DNA from: Chloroflexota bacterium
GTDB taxonomy: Bacteria > Chloroflexota > Limnocylindria > QHBO01
DNA length: 64,000 nucleotides
Direction: 5' to 3'
Assembly: GCA_003243965.1 (NCBI GenBank)
Contig: QHBO01000017.1
Coordinates: 124,001 to 188,000, forward strand
A program made the position numbers and the translations under genes. Shown one piece after another: positions 16,478-25,397 of the stretch (the stretch's first letter is position 1; every line of letters begins with the position of its first letter). The notes below the pieces were generated by a model, which worked only from the letters and a program-made list of their open reading frames with translations, made no database searches and was not told the origin of the DNA.

Positions 16478-18075
16478 CGGGGGGGGGCCACCTCGACGCT
16501 GACCCGGAACGGCAGCCGCGGAACGTCCGCGACCCACCCGGGCCACAGCAGCACGCGCACCTCCCCGAGACCACCGAGTGCGGCGACCGCCTCCTGAAGC
16601 GATTTGCCGAGCACCTGGTCCCGAACGCGGTCGGCGTCGATGCGCGCAGAGGATCGCGCCTTGACGCTGACGGGGACGATCAGCCGATCGCCGTCGCGGC
16701 GGGGATCGCCCTTCTGCACGTCAAGGCTGCCGGCGACCAGCGCGCGTCCGCTCGGCACGCTGCCGGGATCATTCGCCAGACGCGCTCCGGCGGCGGCAAT
16801 CACATCGGGCATCGCGATCGTTGCGCGGTCGTAGGTCATGCCGCCGCTGAGCTGGAACGTCGCCTGGTCGCGCTTCCCGACGAGGCCGGACGGGACCTGG
16901 ATGGCGGCCTTCTCGGTCCCCGGCGCGGCCGCTGCGACCGATTCGGCTGCGGGCGGAAGGCGGGTCGCCAGCGCGTCGGCCAGCTGCTTCTGCAGGGCCG
17001 CCACCGCCTGGTCGACATCGGACTGCTGGATCGACGGGCCGCTGCGTTGGGCGCCACCGGAGGTCGCCGCGGGGTTGTCGACCACGGGCCGGTCGTTGTT
17101 GGGATAGGCGCGCAGCGCCGCGTCGGTGGATGGGTCGAGCACCTGGTTGATCGAACCGGGACCCACATTGCCCGCCGGTCCGGGCGCCGTGGCCTTGACC
17201 CCGACCTGGGCCTCGCCGGCAGCGATCTGTCCTCCGGGCGCGATTGCCCCCGGACCGACGACGACACGCTCCACGGTGACGAACACCACGCTGCCCGCAG
17301 CGACCTGCGTCCCCGGCGGCACACCGACCGGCGCGAAGTTGAAGTTGTAGAAGACCGCGGTGCCGGTCGCCGGCGTCGAAATCTGGTATGTGCCGGTCGC
17401 CCGCCCGGCCTGGCTGGCGGTCAGCGTCCCGCGCGCTATGGTCGGGCTGTCGAAGGCCAGCTCATAGCTGACCGGCCCCACCGCCCGGCTGAGCGGGGTG
17501 ATCTGAATCGTGGCGGCCGGCAACACGGCCGCGCCGGCCCCCCCGGCGATCAACAGCGCCAGGACCGCCCCGATGAGCGCCGCGACCCGACGCCTGCGCC
17601 GTGGTGCGGGCCGGCGCGGCGCAATCTCGGGTCGCCTCGGCACCGGGACGACGTGCACCTGCTGCGTCTCGTCGAGCGCGGCGCTGCGCAGCAGGGGGTG
17701 GGACTCGACGGGCGCAGCGACGGCACCCGGGCGGTCGTCGCCGCGAACCACGTTGATCGTGGCACGCCGCACCGGCTCGGCCGCGGCGGCGGTGTCGCCC
17801 GTCGCGGTCGTCGCGTCCCGGACCGAGGCGTAGGCGGCCAGACCCGCCTCGGCCGCGAGCGAACGGGCGAGCGGATCGGCAACCAGCGCGATTCGCCTTC
17901 CATCGTCACCGGCAATCTCTGCCAGCAGGCGTAACGCCACGGCGGAGGAGGTCGCCTTGGTGCGGGACGGAGCGACCAGCACGACACGCCGCGCATCGGT
18001 GTCCCGCACGCGACGGACGACCGACGTGATCTCGTCGTCCGGCTCCAGGTAAACGACGTACGGCTCGGTCGGCAT
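16474..18075 (-). CDS. Membrane-anchored baseplate-J-like beta protein
   Basis: 533 aa, not assignable to a characterised protein. The N-terminal ~100 residues (VVYLEPDDEITSVVRRVRD, RRVVLVAPSRTKATSSAVALRLLAE, RIALVADPLARSLAAEAGLAAYASV) look like a cytoplasmic Rossmann-like alpha/beta domain. A basic stretch precedes one TM helix (~residues 162-186). The remaining ~340 residues are beta-rich extracytoplasmic sequence with GPSINQVLD- and QIAAGEAQVGVKATAPGPAGNV-like segments of the baseplate J/gp47-like type. It directly follows the FtsA-like ATPase gene (10 nt) and overlaps ruvX. Phage origin is unlikely, as the gene sits in a housekeeping operon. Confidence 0.6.
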   Translation of the reverse strand: MPTEPYVVYLEPDDEITSVVRRVRDTDARRVVLVAPSRTKATSSAVALRLLAEIAGDDGRRIALVADPLARSLAAEAGLAAYASVRDATTATGDTAAAAEPVRRATINVVRGDDRPGAVAAPVESHPLLRSAALDETQQVHVVPVPRRPEIAPRRPAPRRRRRVAALIGAVLALLIAGGAGAAVLPAATIQITPLSRAVGPVSYELAFDSPTIARGTLTASQAGRATGTYQISTPATGTAVFYNFNFAPVGVPPGTQVAAGSVVFVTVERVVVGPGAIAPGGQIAAGEAQVGVKATAPGPAGNVGPGSINQVLDPSTDAALRAYPNNDRPVVDNPAATSGGAQRSGPSIQQSDVDQAVAALQKQLADALATRLPPAAESVAAAAPGTEKAAIQVPSGLVGKRDQATFQLSGGMTYDRATIAMPDVIAAAGARLANDPGSVPSGRALVAGSLDVQKGDPRRDGDRLIVPVSVKARSSARIDADRVRDQVLGKSLQEAVAALGGLGEVRVLLWPGWVADVPRLPFRVSVEVAPPR

Positions 18076-18084
18076 CGGGCGCGG

Positions 18085-19392
18085 CTAGAGGTGCATCGCG
18101 CGCACCGCGCTGCGCATTGCGCGGTCGACGCTGGACCCCCGCGCATCGAGGACCAGGGCCTGGTGGGCGAGCGCCATGGGCGTGACGTCCTGCCGGGTGG
18201 TGAGCGACCCCGTCTCGTCGCGGATGCCCACCACGTCCCACGGCGCAAGGGCGCGGATCTCCGGCCGACGCGCATAGGGAAGCCGTCGCCACCAGTCGTC
18301 CTCGGCCAGCGCAGCGCCGATCTGCGCCAGCTCGGCTCCCCCTCCGCAGAGGTAGATCCGGCCGGGAAGCAGCTCACCGCCAGCCAGGTCGCCGATCATC
18401 AGCTCCACACCGCGCCGCCAGACCGCGGCGTCCGATTCCAGGACCGCGACCAGCTCGTCCCAATCGACCGGATCGCCACCGGGCGCCTCGCCGACCGACC
18501 GTGTGCCGCCACCGACCTTGAGCACCTCGGCGTCGGTGAAGGACAGTGCCAACCGCTCCGCGACGCCCTTGGTGAACGCCCGGCCACCGAGCGCCAGCAT
18601 CTTCGTCCCGGCGACGCCGCCGCGACGGACGAGCGCCACGTCGGTCGTTCCCCCGCCGACATCGATGAAGACGGCGCCTGCGTCCCCGATCTCCCCCGGG
18701 TCGAGGCAGGTGGCGACGGCATACGGCTCGGCGATCACGCCCAGCAGCTCGAGGCCGAGGGCGGCCGCGACCGACTGCAGCGCGCCGAGGTGGATCATCG
18801 GGGCGAAGGCGTTGAAGACCGCTAGCTCCAGCTGCGCGCCGGTGAAGCCGACCGGGTTGGTGACCGGGTAGCCGTCGATCTTCATCTCGACGATCGCTGC
18901 GTGCACCAGCCGCACATCGAGGCGCTCGATCCCGCTCTCCCAGCGGATCCGCTCCTCGGCATCCCGCAGCGCCTGGTCCTGCACGCGCTCGACGATCCGC
19001 TCCAGCTCCGGGTCGGACAGCGGTGCGCGCGGCTCGTCGCGGCGGATGGTGATCCGCGAGGTGATGCCCTTGACCAGCTCGCCGGCGATACCGATCACCG
19101 CCGCCTCAGCCCGTCGACCGGCCATCGCTTCTGCGTCGGCGAGGGCGCGGGCGCAGTTCCGCACCACCGCGTCGATATCGGTCACCGTGCCACTCTGCAT
19201 GTGGGTCAGGCCCTGCCGATGGCGTCCACTGCCGCGGACCCTGCCAGCCAGCAGGGCGTCGTCGCCGTCATGCTCGACGGATACGACCAGGGCCTTGGCG
19301 TACTCCGTCCCGATGTCCAAGGCGGTGATCGCGGATGCGTCGCCCGTCCCCGGCCGAAGACGGCCCACGACACGCCCAATCACCTGCTGCAT
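18085..19392 (-). CDS. FtsA/PilM-like actin-fold ATPase
   Basis: 435 aa. Actin-fold phosphate motifs are visible: phosphate 1 ALDIGTEYAKALVV, phosphate 2 VFIDVGGGTTDVALVRRG, and an adenosine-type motif IYLCGGGAELAQIG. An SHS2-like 1C insertion (residues ~95-180) points to FtsA/PilM rather than MreB. The C-terminus lacks an obvious amphipathic membrane-targeting helix. It is encoded immediately before a membrane-anchored baseplate-J-like protein, so the two may form one envelope-associated complex. No ftsZ, ftsQ or pil genes lie nearby, so the division role is unproven. Confidence 0.7.
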   Translation of the reverse strand: MQQVIGRVVGRLRPGTGDASAITALDIGTEYAKALVVSVEHDGDDALLAGRVRGSGRHRQGLTHMQSGTVTDIDAVVRNCARALADAEAMAGRRAEAAVIGIAGELVKGITSRITIRRDEPRAPLSDPELERIVERVQDQALRDAEERIRWESGIERLDVRLVHAAIVEMKIDGYPVTNPVGFTGAQLELAVFNAFAPMIHLGALQSVAAALGLELLGVIAEPYAVATCLDPGEIGDAGAVFIDVGGGTTDVALVRRGGVAGTKMLALGGRAFTKGVAERLALSFTDAEVLKVGGGTRSVGEAPGGDPVDWDELVAVLESDAAVWRRGVELMIGDLAGGELLPGRIYLCGGGAELAQIGAALAEDDWWRRLPYARRPEIRALAPWDVVGIRDETGSLTTRQDVTPMALAHQALVLDARGSSVDRAMRSAVRAMHL

Positions 19393-19406
19393 GCCGGCCG
19401 CCCCGC

Positions 19407-22040
19407 TCAGCTCGTCTCGATGCGCTGGAGAGATTCCAGCGCCCGGCGTGCCGCTTCACTGAGCGCCTTGTCGAGGCGAGCCGGATCCTTGCCTCCCGCC
19501 TGCGCCAGATCCGGTCTGCCGCCGCCGCCTCCGCCGATGAGCGGCGCCACCTCGCGAATGATGGCCGCAGCGTCGAATCCCTCGGCCGCCAGGTCGCGGC
19601 TCGCCGCGATGAGCAGCGCCGCCTGCCCATCCCCGGAGCCGGCGGCGATCACCACGAAGCGTCCGGCCATCGATCGAAGATCGTCGGCGAGCGCGCGCAG
19701 CAGCGACGCGGTGGCCTCGGGATACGAACCGACGATGACCTTGGTGTCCCCCGCCTGCTGCGCCTCCGCCAGCGCGCCGGCGGCATCCAGGCGGCGGACC
19801 GGCGCGGACTGGCGGTTGCCGCGCTCGGCATCCCGCAGCCGGTCGAGCAGCGCCTCGATGCGCATCGGGACGCGCTCCTCCGGCGCGCCGAGCAGCCGGG
19901 CCGCGGCGTGCAGGACCTCCAGGCGCTCCGCCACGAGCGCCTCGGCGGATTCTCCGGTCACCGCCTCGATGCGCCGCAGGCCGGCGCCGACGCTCGACTC
20001 ACCGGTGATCCGCACCGATCCGATCTCGCCGGTGGCCGACACATGCGTGCCGCCGCACAACTCGCGGCTGAACCCGTCGACCTCGACCACGCGCACCGCC
20101 TCGGGCAGGTATTTCTCGCCGAAGAACATGTCGGCCCCCAGGGCCTGCGCCTCGCCGAGCGGCATGATCCGCGGGCGAACGGCTGCGTTGCGGCGGACCT
20201 GCTCGTTCACGCTGCGCTCCACCTCCCGCAGCAGCTCTCGCGGAGTGGCCTGCTGACCGGGATGATCGAAGCGCAGCCCCTCAGGCGCGACGCGGCTGCC
20301 TGCCTGCTTGGCCTGCTCGCCCAGCACGTCTCGCAGCGCGCGGTGCAGGAGATGCGTGGCGGTGTGGTTGCGTGCCGCCGCCGACCGGCGAGCGGCGTCG
20401 ACCTCGGCACGCGCTTCCTCGCCGACGGCAAACCCGCTGGCGCCTGCGCCGATATGGAGGATCGCGGTCCCCGCACGCTGTGTGTCGTCGACCCTGAAAC
20501 GGCCGGCCTCGCCGATGAGCTCGCCCCGGTCGCCAACCTGGCCACCCCCCTCCGGATAGAACGGCGTGTGCTCGAGGACGACGACCTCGCGGCCGTCGGC
20601 AAGCTGGCTGATGGCCAGCACACGCCCGACGCCACGTGTCTCGTTCGGATAGCCGGTGAATTCAGTGACGAGCTCACGGATCCCGTCGGGGATGCCGAGC
20701 TGCGCCCGCTCGCCGCCGCGCGACCGATCTCGCTGAGCGGCCATGGCTGCCTCGAAGCCGCCGCGATCGACGGTCACCCCGGACTCGGCCGCGATCTCCA
20801 CGGTGAGGTCGATCGGGAAGCCGAACGTGTCGTGCAGCCGGAAGGCCTCGCTGCCGGCGAGCACGCCGCTCGGCCCGGCCGCGCCGATGAGCTCGGCGAG
20901 CCGCTGGGTGCCCGCCTCGAGCGTGCGTCCGAACTTCCGCTCCTCGGTATCGACGGCAGCCAGCACCGCCTCCCTTCGCTCGGCGAGCTGCGGGTAGGCG
21001 TCGCCCATGACCCAGATCACCGCGTCGCATGTTTCGGCCAGGACCGGCCGGGTGATGCCCATCAGGCGCAGGTGCCGGACGGCGCGGCGCATGATCCGGC
21101 GCAGCACGTACCCGGCACCGTCATTCGCCGGCTCGACCCCCTCGGCGATCAGAAAGGTCATCGCACGACTGTGGTCCGCGACCACCTGGTAGCTGAAGCG
21201 CTCCGCCTCCACGTCCTCGGGCCGGTGACGAAGGTGGGCGGCGAGCCGATCGATGATCGGACTGAAGAGGTCGGTCCGGTAGTTGCTGTCGACCCCCTGC
21301 AGAACGCTCGCGATGCGCTCGAGGCCCATGCCGGTGTCCACGCTCTGCATCGGGAGCGGCGTCAGCGTGCCGTCCTCGGCGGCGTCGAACTGCATGAAGA
21401 CCAGGTTCCAGACCTCCAGGTAGCGCGGACAGGTCTCGGAGTGGTCGGGGATGCAGTGCGGCCCCTCGCTGAGCTCGGGGCCTCGATCGTAGTGGATCTC
21501 CGAGCAGGGCCCGCACGGCCCGGTGTTCGCCATCCGCCAGAAGTTCTTCTCGTCACCGGCGCCCACGTTTCCCCATCGGGCGATTCGCTCCGGCGGCAGT
21601 CCGATCTCCTCGGTCCAGATCCGATGCGCCTCATCGTCGTCGGTGTACACCGTGGCTGCCAGTCGCTCGCCGGGGATCCCGAACTCCTCGGTGAGCAGCT
21701 CCCACGCCCAGTGGATCGCGTCGCGCTTGAAGTAGTCGCCGAAGCTCCAGTTTCCGAGCATCTCGAAGAGGGTCTGATGCCGCGGCGTACGGCCCACCTC
21801 CTCGAAGTCGTTGTGCTTGCCGGCCACGCGCAGCACCGGCTGGGCATCGACCGCGCGGGTGTACGCTCGCCGCTCCTCGCCGGTCAGCACGCGCTTGAAC
21901 TGCACCATGCCGGAGTTCACGAACAGGAGCGTCGGATCGTCACGCGCGAGCAGGGGTGCGGCGGGCACCCGCGTGTGGGCGCGCAACTCGAAGAAGCGCT
22001 GAAAGCGTTCGCGGATCTCGGCCGCGCGGAGAGGCTCCAT
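19407..22040 (-). CDS. alaS: Alanyl-tRNA synthetase
   Basis: 877 aa from Met at 22040 (MEPLRAAEIRERFQRFFE is the normal AlaRS N-terminus). A start 13 codons upstream would sit inside a perfect hairpin and is less likely. The aminoacylation core has LLFVNSGMVQFKRVLTG and RHQTLFEMLGNWSFGDYFK. The editing domain has NHTATHLLHRAL (HxxxH) and CGGTHVSATGEIG (Cys/His zinc ligands), and a C-terminal DHHA1 domain (LIGGGGGGRPDLAQAGG) ends it. It charges and proofreads tRNA-Ala. Confidence 0.97.
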   Translation of the reverse strand: MEPLRAAEIRERFQRFFELRAHTRVPAAPLLARDDPTLLFVNSGMVQFKRVLTGEERRAYTRAVDAQPVLRVAGKHNDFEEVGRTPRHQTLFEMLGNWSFGDYFKRDAIHWAWELLTEEFGIPGERLAATVYTDDDEAHRIWTEEIGLPPERIARWGNVGAGDEKNFWRMANTGPCGPCSEIHYDRGPELSEGPHCIPDHSETCPRYLEVWNLVFMQFDAAEDGTLTPLPMQSVDTGMGLERIASVLQGVDSNYRTDLFSPIIDRLAAHLRHRPEDVEAERFSYQVVADHSRAMTFLIAEGVEPANDGAGYVLRRIMRRAVRHLRLMGITRPVLAETCDAVIWVMGDAYPQLAERREAVLAAVDTEERKFGRTLEAGTQRLAELIGAAGPSGVLAGSEAFRLHDTFGFPIDLTVEIAAESGVTVDRGGFEAAMAAQRDRSRGGERAQLGIPDGIRELVTEFTGYPNETRGVGRVLAISQLADGREVVVLEHTPFYPEGGGQVGDRGELIGEAGRFRVDDTQRAGTAILHIGAGASGFAVGEEARAEVDAARRSAAARNHTATHLLHRALRDVLGEQAKQAGSRVAPEGLRFDHPGQQATPRELLREVERSVNEQVRRNAAVRPRIMPLGEAQALGADMFFGEKYLPEAVRVVEVDGFSRELCGGTHVSATGEIGSVRITGESSVGAGLRRIEAVTGESAEALVAERLEVLHAAARLLGAPEERVPMRIEALLDRLRDAERGNRQSAPVRRLDAAGALAEAQQAGDTKVIVGSYPEATASLLRALADDLRSMAGRFVVIAAGSGDGQAALLIAASRDLAAEGFDAAAIIREVAPLIGGGGGGRPDLAQAGGKDPARLDKALSEAARRALESLQRIETS

Positions 22041-22066
22041 GTGATGGTACGGATGCCCTTTCACGA

Positions 22067-22091
22067 CGAGAGCCGGCATGACCGGCTCTCG
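22067..22091 (-). terminator. Perfect 10-bp hairpin between ytxH-like gene and alaS
   Basis: Arms 22067-22076 and 22082-22091 are perfect inverted repeats (CGAGAGCCGG/CCGGCTCTCG) around a 5-nt loop. It follows the YtxH-like stop at 22118 and covers the Met codon at 22079. No U-run follows on the minus strand, so it could be a terminator or an alaS leader structure. Confidence 0.55.
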
Positions 22092-22117
22092 AGCTGACTG
22101 GTCGCCGCGGAACGTGC

Positions 22118-22381
22118 CTAGGGTGTCGCACCCTCGGCCGCGGATCCGGGCGCATTGCCGGACGCGTTCCCAGAGCGCATGTCTGCGCGGGCCTGCTCAG
22201 CCGCTACGCGCCCCTCGTTGACCGCCTCGCCGAATGCCGTGCGCTTGTCCTCGACGAACTCGCCGAGCTGCTCGCGAAGCTCATCGCCCGACTCTGGTGC
22301 CACCAGGAGGCCGACGGCGGCGCCGACCACGGCACCGATGACCACTCCCGCCAGGAAGCTGCCGATTCCGGAATCCTTCAT
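22118..22381 (-). CDS. YtxH-like small membrane protein
   Basis: 87 aa. A Gly/Ala/Val-rich helix (GSFLAGVVIGAVVGAAVGLLVAPESG) followed by a charged amphipathic helix is the YtxH-family layout. These proteins are general-stress-type membrane proteins of unknown function. The C-terminal ~20 residues are low complexity. Its ATG overlaps the stop of the DUF948-like gene by 4 nt. Confidence 0.8.
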   Translation of the reverse strand: MKDSGIGSFLAGVVIGAVVGAAVGLLVAPESGDELREQLGEFVEDKRTAFGEAVNEGRVAAEQARADMRSGNASGNAPGSAAEGATP

Positions 22382-22749
22382 GGGTACCGCTCGTCCTCTC
22401 GTGTTTCGCCTGATTCTACCGGCCTGACCGAAGCGCGTCGCGGGAGTGCCGCCAGGTCCACGTCGTCAAGCGTCCGTTGCAGCGCGTTCATCAGGTCGTT
22501 CAGGCGATCGAGCTTGACCGCGACATCCTCACTCAGCACCTCGAGGTTGCCGGCCAGCTCGCGCCCGTGGCCCAGAATCGGTCTCAGCTCCTCCTCCGTC
22601 AGCGAAGTGAGCCGCCGGGCCTCGCCGACCAACGCTCTCGCCTCCCGGAGCAGAGGCAGGGCGGCAACCGCCAGGAGCAGCAGCGCCGCCCCGACCAGCA
22701 GCAGGCCGATGCCGACGCCCAGGTTGAAGACGACGGTCACGCCGTCCAT
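22378..22749 (-). CDS. DUF948-like membrane coiled-coil protein
   Basis: 123 aa from the ATG at 22749; upstream codons in this frame belong to the preceding gene's shadow. One N-terminal TM helix (residues ~5-32) is followed by a long amphipathic helix (EARRLTSLTEEELRPILGHG, then EDVAVKLDRLNDLMNALQRT). This resembles DUF948 (YtxG-like) proteins, which are often encoded next to YtxH. The function is unknown. Confidence 0.65.
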   Translation of the reverse strand: MDGVTVVFNLGVGIGLLLVGAALLLLAVAALPLLREARALVGEARRLTSLTEEELRPILGHGRELAGNLEVLSEDVAVKLDRLNDLMNALQRTLDDVDLAALPRRASVRPVESGETREDERYP

Positions 22750-22756
22750 GGCTGCC

Positions 22757-23032
22757 TCACGACTGCACGCTGCGTGCGGGGAGGAGGGCGGAGAGCAGCG
22801 CGGCGACGAGCATCGCCAGTTGCGCCGCCACGCTGGCCGCCGCGAAGTGGTAGTCGCCGATCCGCAGCAGGTCCAGGCCCAAGCGGCCCCCGACCAGGTC
22901 GCCCACGACCGCACCGACCACCGCGGCCAGCGCGAGGGTCAGCGTCATGCGGCCCCATCGCCCCCTGACCAGGATGAACGCGGAGAGGTTGATCGCCGCG
23001 GTGAGGCCGGTCAGCAGGATCCAGGGCGTCAT
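22757..23032 (-). CDS. Small hydrophobic membrane protein
   Basis: 91 aa from the ATG at 23032, 5 nt after the mnmA stop; a longer start would overlap mnmA. Three hydrophobic helices are visible: ILLTGLTAAINLSAFILV, LTLALAAVVGAVVGDLVGG and SVAAQLAMLVAALLSALLP. A possible comparison is the short Ca2+-independent membrane proteins near mnmA, but I do not recognise a family. It is probably co-transcribed with mnmA. Confidence 0.6.
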   Translation of the reverse strand: MTPWILLTGLTAAINLSAFILVRGRWGRMTLTLALAAVVGAVVGDLVGGRLGLDLLRIGDYHFAAASVAAQLAMLVAALLSALLPARSVQS

Positions 23033-23037
23033 CCGTC

Positions 23038-24141
23038 TCACGCCGCGGACGCCGACGGGCGCGCCCCGCCGCGCGAGATCCGCGCGCCACCCAGGCATTC
23101 GTCTCCCCGGTAGAAGACCGCTGCCTGACCGGGCGCCGGTGCCCAGACCGGTGCGGCGGTCTCGACCGCAAGACGCCCAGAGCCCAGCATCGTCACCTCG
23201 CAGGGCGTCTCGGCGCCCCGGTGGCGAATTCGGACCGTGGCCTCGAAGCGGGCGCCAGGTGGCTCGCCCGCCACGAATCGGGGATCCACGGCCACGAATC
23301 CGCCGGCGGCCACATCGTCACGGGCGCCGACCACCACCTCGTTGGTCTCCGGCCGCACCTCGCGCACATAGAGCGGGGTCCCCCGCGCCACCCCGAGCCC
23401 ATGCCGCTGGCCGACGGTGTAGTGGGCGTAGCCAGAATGCGTGCCGAGCCACTCGCCGCGAGCATCGACGATCGGGCCGGGCGCGCCCGCGTACGCGCGG
23501 CGCTCCGCGAGCAGGGCCCGATAATCGCCGGCCGGCACGAAGCAGATCTCCTGGGACTCCGGCTTCTCGGCGGTGGGCAGACCGAGGTCGGCTGCGATGG
23601 CACGCACGCGCGGCTTGGTGAGCGCACCGAGCGGGAAGCGAGTCGCCGCCAGCTGCTCCTGGCCGAGGACCCACAGGAAGTAGGTCTGATCCTTCGCCGC
23701 GTCCGCCGCGCGGAGCAGGCGCCACCGGCCGTCCCGGATCTCCACCCGGGCGTAATGGCCGGTCGCGACCTGCTGCGCCTGATAGGCCGCCAGACCACGG
23801 TTCAGCAGCTCATCGAACTTGATGTATTGGTTGCATGCCTGACAGGGGTTCGGCGTGGCGCCGGCCAGGTACTCATCGGCGAACGCATCGATCACCCGTT
23901 CGCCGAACTGGCGCTCGACGTTGAGAATGAAGAACGGGATCCCGACGATCTGAGCCACGCGCCGGGCGTCGTCAGCCGCATCCGGGGAGCAGCACGAGCG
24001 CTTGTGCTCGAACCCCTCGCCACGATCCGGATGCGTGCGCATCCAGACACCGATCACCTCGTTGTCTGCGTCAGCCGCGAGGAGGGCCGCCGCCACACTC
24101 GAGTCGACCCCGCCGCTCATGGCAGCCACGATGCGCGCCAC
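23038..24141 (-). CDS. mnmA: tRNA-specific 2-thiouridylase MnmA
   Basis: 367 aa. PP-loop SGGVDSSVAAALL at residues 9-21, the first catalytic Cys in GATPNPCQACNQYIKFD, ATGHYAR, KDQTYFLW, and the second Cys in ESQEICFVP. It installs the 2-thio group on U34 of Lys/Glu/Gln tRNAs using ATP and a persulfide. The cysteine desulfurase that supplies sulfur is encoded 2 nt upstream. There is an unusual Cys pair in RSCCSPDAADDARRVA, common in this family. Confidence 0.96.
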   Translation of the reverse strand: MARIVAAMSGGVDSSVAAALLAADADNEVIGVWMRTHPDRGEGFEHKRSCCSPDAADDARRVAQIVGIPFFILNVERQFGERVIDAFADEYLAGATPNPCQACNQYIKFDELLNRGLAAYQAQQVATGHYARVEIRDGRWRLLRAADAAKDQTYFLWVLGQEQLAATRFPLGALTKPRVRAIAADLGLPTAEKPESQEICFVPAGDYRALLAERRAYAGAPGPIVDARGEWLGTHSGYAHYTVGQRHGLGVARGTPLYVREVRPETNEVVVGARDDVAAGGFVAVDPRFVAGEPPGARFEATVRIRHRGAETPCEVTMLGSGRLAVETAAPVWAPAPGQAAVFYRGDECLGGARISRGGARPSASAA

Positions 24142-24143
24142 GT

Positions 24144-25319
24144 TCAGGCGGACGCCGTCGCCTGGAGCGCGATGCGATCGCCCCTCAGCCGCGCAAGACA
24201 GTCCACGATGATCTCGCCCGCAGCTTTGACCTCGCCGTCGGTGGTGTCACGCCCGATCGTCAGCCGCAGCGCGCCGCGTGCGCGGTCCGGGCCTACGCCC
24301 ATCGCCAGCAGGACGTGGCTCGGATCGGTGCTTCCCGACGCACATGCGGAGCCGGTCGACGTCTCCACGCCGGCGAGATCGAGGGCGGCGACCAGGTCGG
24401 CCCCGTCGACGCCGTCGATCAGGAAGCTGGCGTTGTTCGGCAGGCGCCGGTCGGGATCGCCGCTGAGGGCCACTCCCGGCAGGGTGAGCAGCCGGTCGAT
24501 CAGTCCGTCCCGGAGGTCGGCTTCGCGTCCGTTCTGCCGGTCACGCGCCGCCACGTCGTCGTGGACGAGGCTGAGCGCCACGGCGAATGCCACCGCGCCG
24601 GCCACGTTCTCCGTCCCCGCCCGCCGCTGACGTTCCTGCGCGCCGCCCTGCAGTTGCGGCAGCAGGCTGGTCCCTCGGCGGACGAAGAGCGCGCCGATCC
24701 CCTTTGGGCCGTAGAGCTTGTGTCCGGACAGGCTGAGCAGATCGACCCCGAGCCGATCGACATCGAGCGGCTGTGAGACTGCCGCCTGGACCGCATCGGT
24801 ATGGAACAGGACGCCGCGCTCGCGGCAGATGCCGCCGATGTCTGCGATCGGCTGCAGCGTCCCCACCTCGTTCTGCCCGTAGACGATCGACACCACGGTG
24901 GTCCGCTCGGTGATCGCTGCTCGCACCGCCTCGGGATCGACGCGGCCGAGTCGATCGACGCCGACGTACGTCACCTCGAAGCCCTGTCGCTCGAGCACCT
25001 GGCAGGTGTGCAGCACCGCCTTGTGCTCGACCCCGCTGGTCACGATGTGGCGTCCCCGCGCGCTGGCGGCCCAGGCCGCGCCCTTGATCGCGAGGTTGTC
25101 CGCCTCCGACCCACCGCTGGTGAAGACGACTTCGCGCGGCTGCGCGCCGAGGATGCGGGCAACCGTCTCGCGTGCCTCGTCGAGCGCCTGGCGCGCGCGT
25201 CGCCCGGAAGCGTGGATGCTCGACGGGTTCCCGAAGTGCTCGGTGAGATACGGGAGCATCGCGTCCACGACGCGCGGGTCGGTCGGCGTGGTCGCCGCAT
25301 GGTCGAGGTAGATGGGCAT
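24144..25319 (-). CDS. Cysteine desulfurase (IscS/NifS family)
   Basis: 391 aa. Fold-type I PLP enzyme: N-terminal YLDHAATTPTDPRVVDAM, PLP Lys201 in LSLSGHKLYGPKG, and catalytic Cys326 in STGSACASGSTDPSH. It converts cysteine to alanine plus enzyme persulfide. The adjacent mnmA makes tRNA thiolation its likely main job, though Fe-S assembly is possible; no iscU is nearby. A TATAAT lies 9 nt before the ATG with no Shine-Dalgarno. Confidence 0.95.
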   Translation of the reverse strand: MPIYLDHAATTPTDPRVVDAMLPYLTEHFGNPSSIHASGRRARQALDEARETVARILGAQPREVVFTSGGSEADNLAIKGAAWAASARGRHIVTSGVEHKAVLHTCQVLERQGFEVTYVGVDRLGRVDPEAVRAAITERTTVVSIVYGQNEVGTLQPIADIGGICRERGVLFHTDAVQAAVSQPLDVDRLGVDLLSLSGHKLYGPKGIGALFVRRGTSLLPQLQGGAQERQRRAGTENVAGAVAFAVALSLVHDDVAARDRQNGREADLRDGLIDRLLTLPGVALSGDPDRRLPNNASFLIDGVDGADLVAALDLAGVETSTGSACASGSTDPSHVLLAMGVGPDRARGALRLTIGRDTTDGEVKAAGEIIVDCLARLRGDRIALQATASA

Positions 25320-25328
25320 TCGAGCCCG

Positions 25329-25334
25329 ATTATA
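25329..25334 (-). promoter_or_regulatory. Predicted -10 box for cysteine desulfurase-mnmA operon
   Basis: Consensus TATAAT, 9 nt before the ATG (25320-25328), next to the preceding hairpin. The transcript would be leaderless or carry only a few nucleotides. No -35 match is visible 16-18 bp upstream, where the terminator stem lies. Confidence 0.6.
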
Positions 25335-25339
25335 GGTGC

Positions 25340-25375
25340 GACGAGGGCCGGCCCCCTGGGGAGCCGGCCCTCGTC
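25340..25375 (-). terminator. 13-bp hairpin ending the secreted-protein gene
   Basis: Perfect arms 25340-25352 and 25363-25375 (GACGAGGGCCGGC and its complement) around a 10-nt loop. It lies 23 nt after the stop of the secreted-protein gene. There is no U-tract; the next element on the minus strand is the TATAAT of the following operon. Confidence 0.75.
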
Positions 25376-25397
25376 GGTGTGTGTGGGGCAGCGACCG

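Noticed and set aside
19335-22097. 920-codon plus-strand open frame
   Set aside because: Exact antisense of alaS, which is recognisable over its full length.
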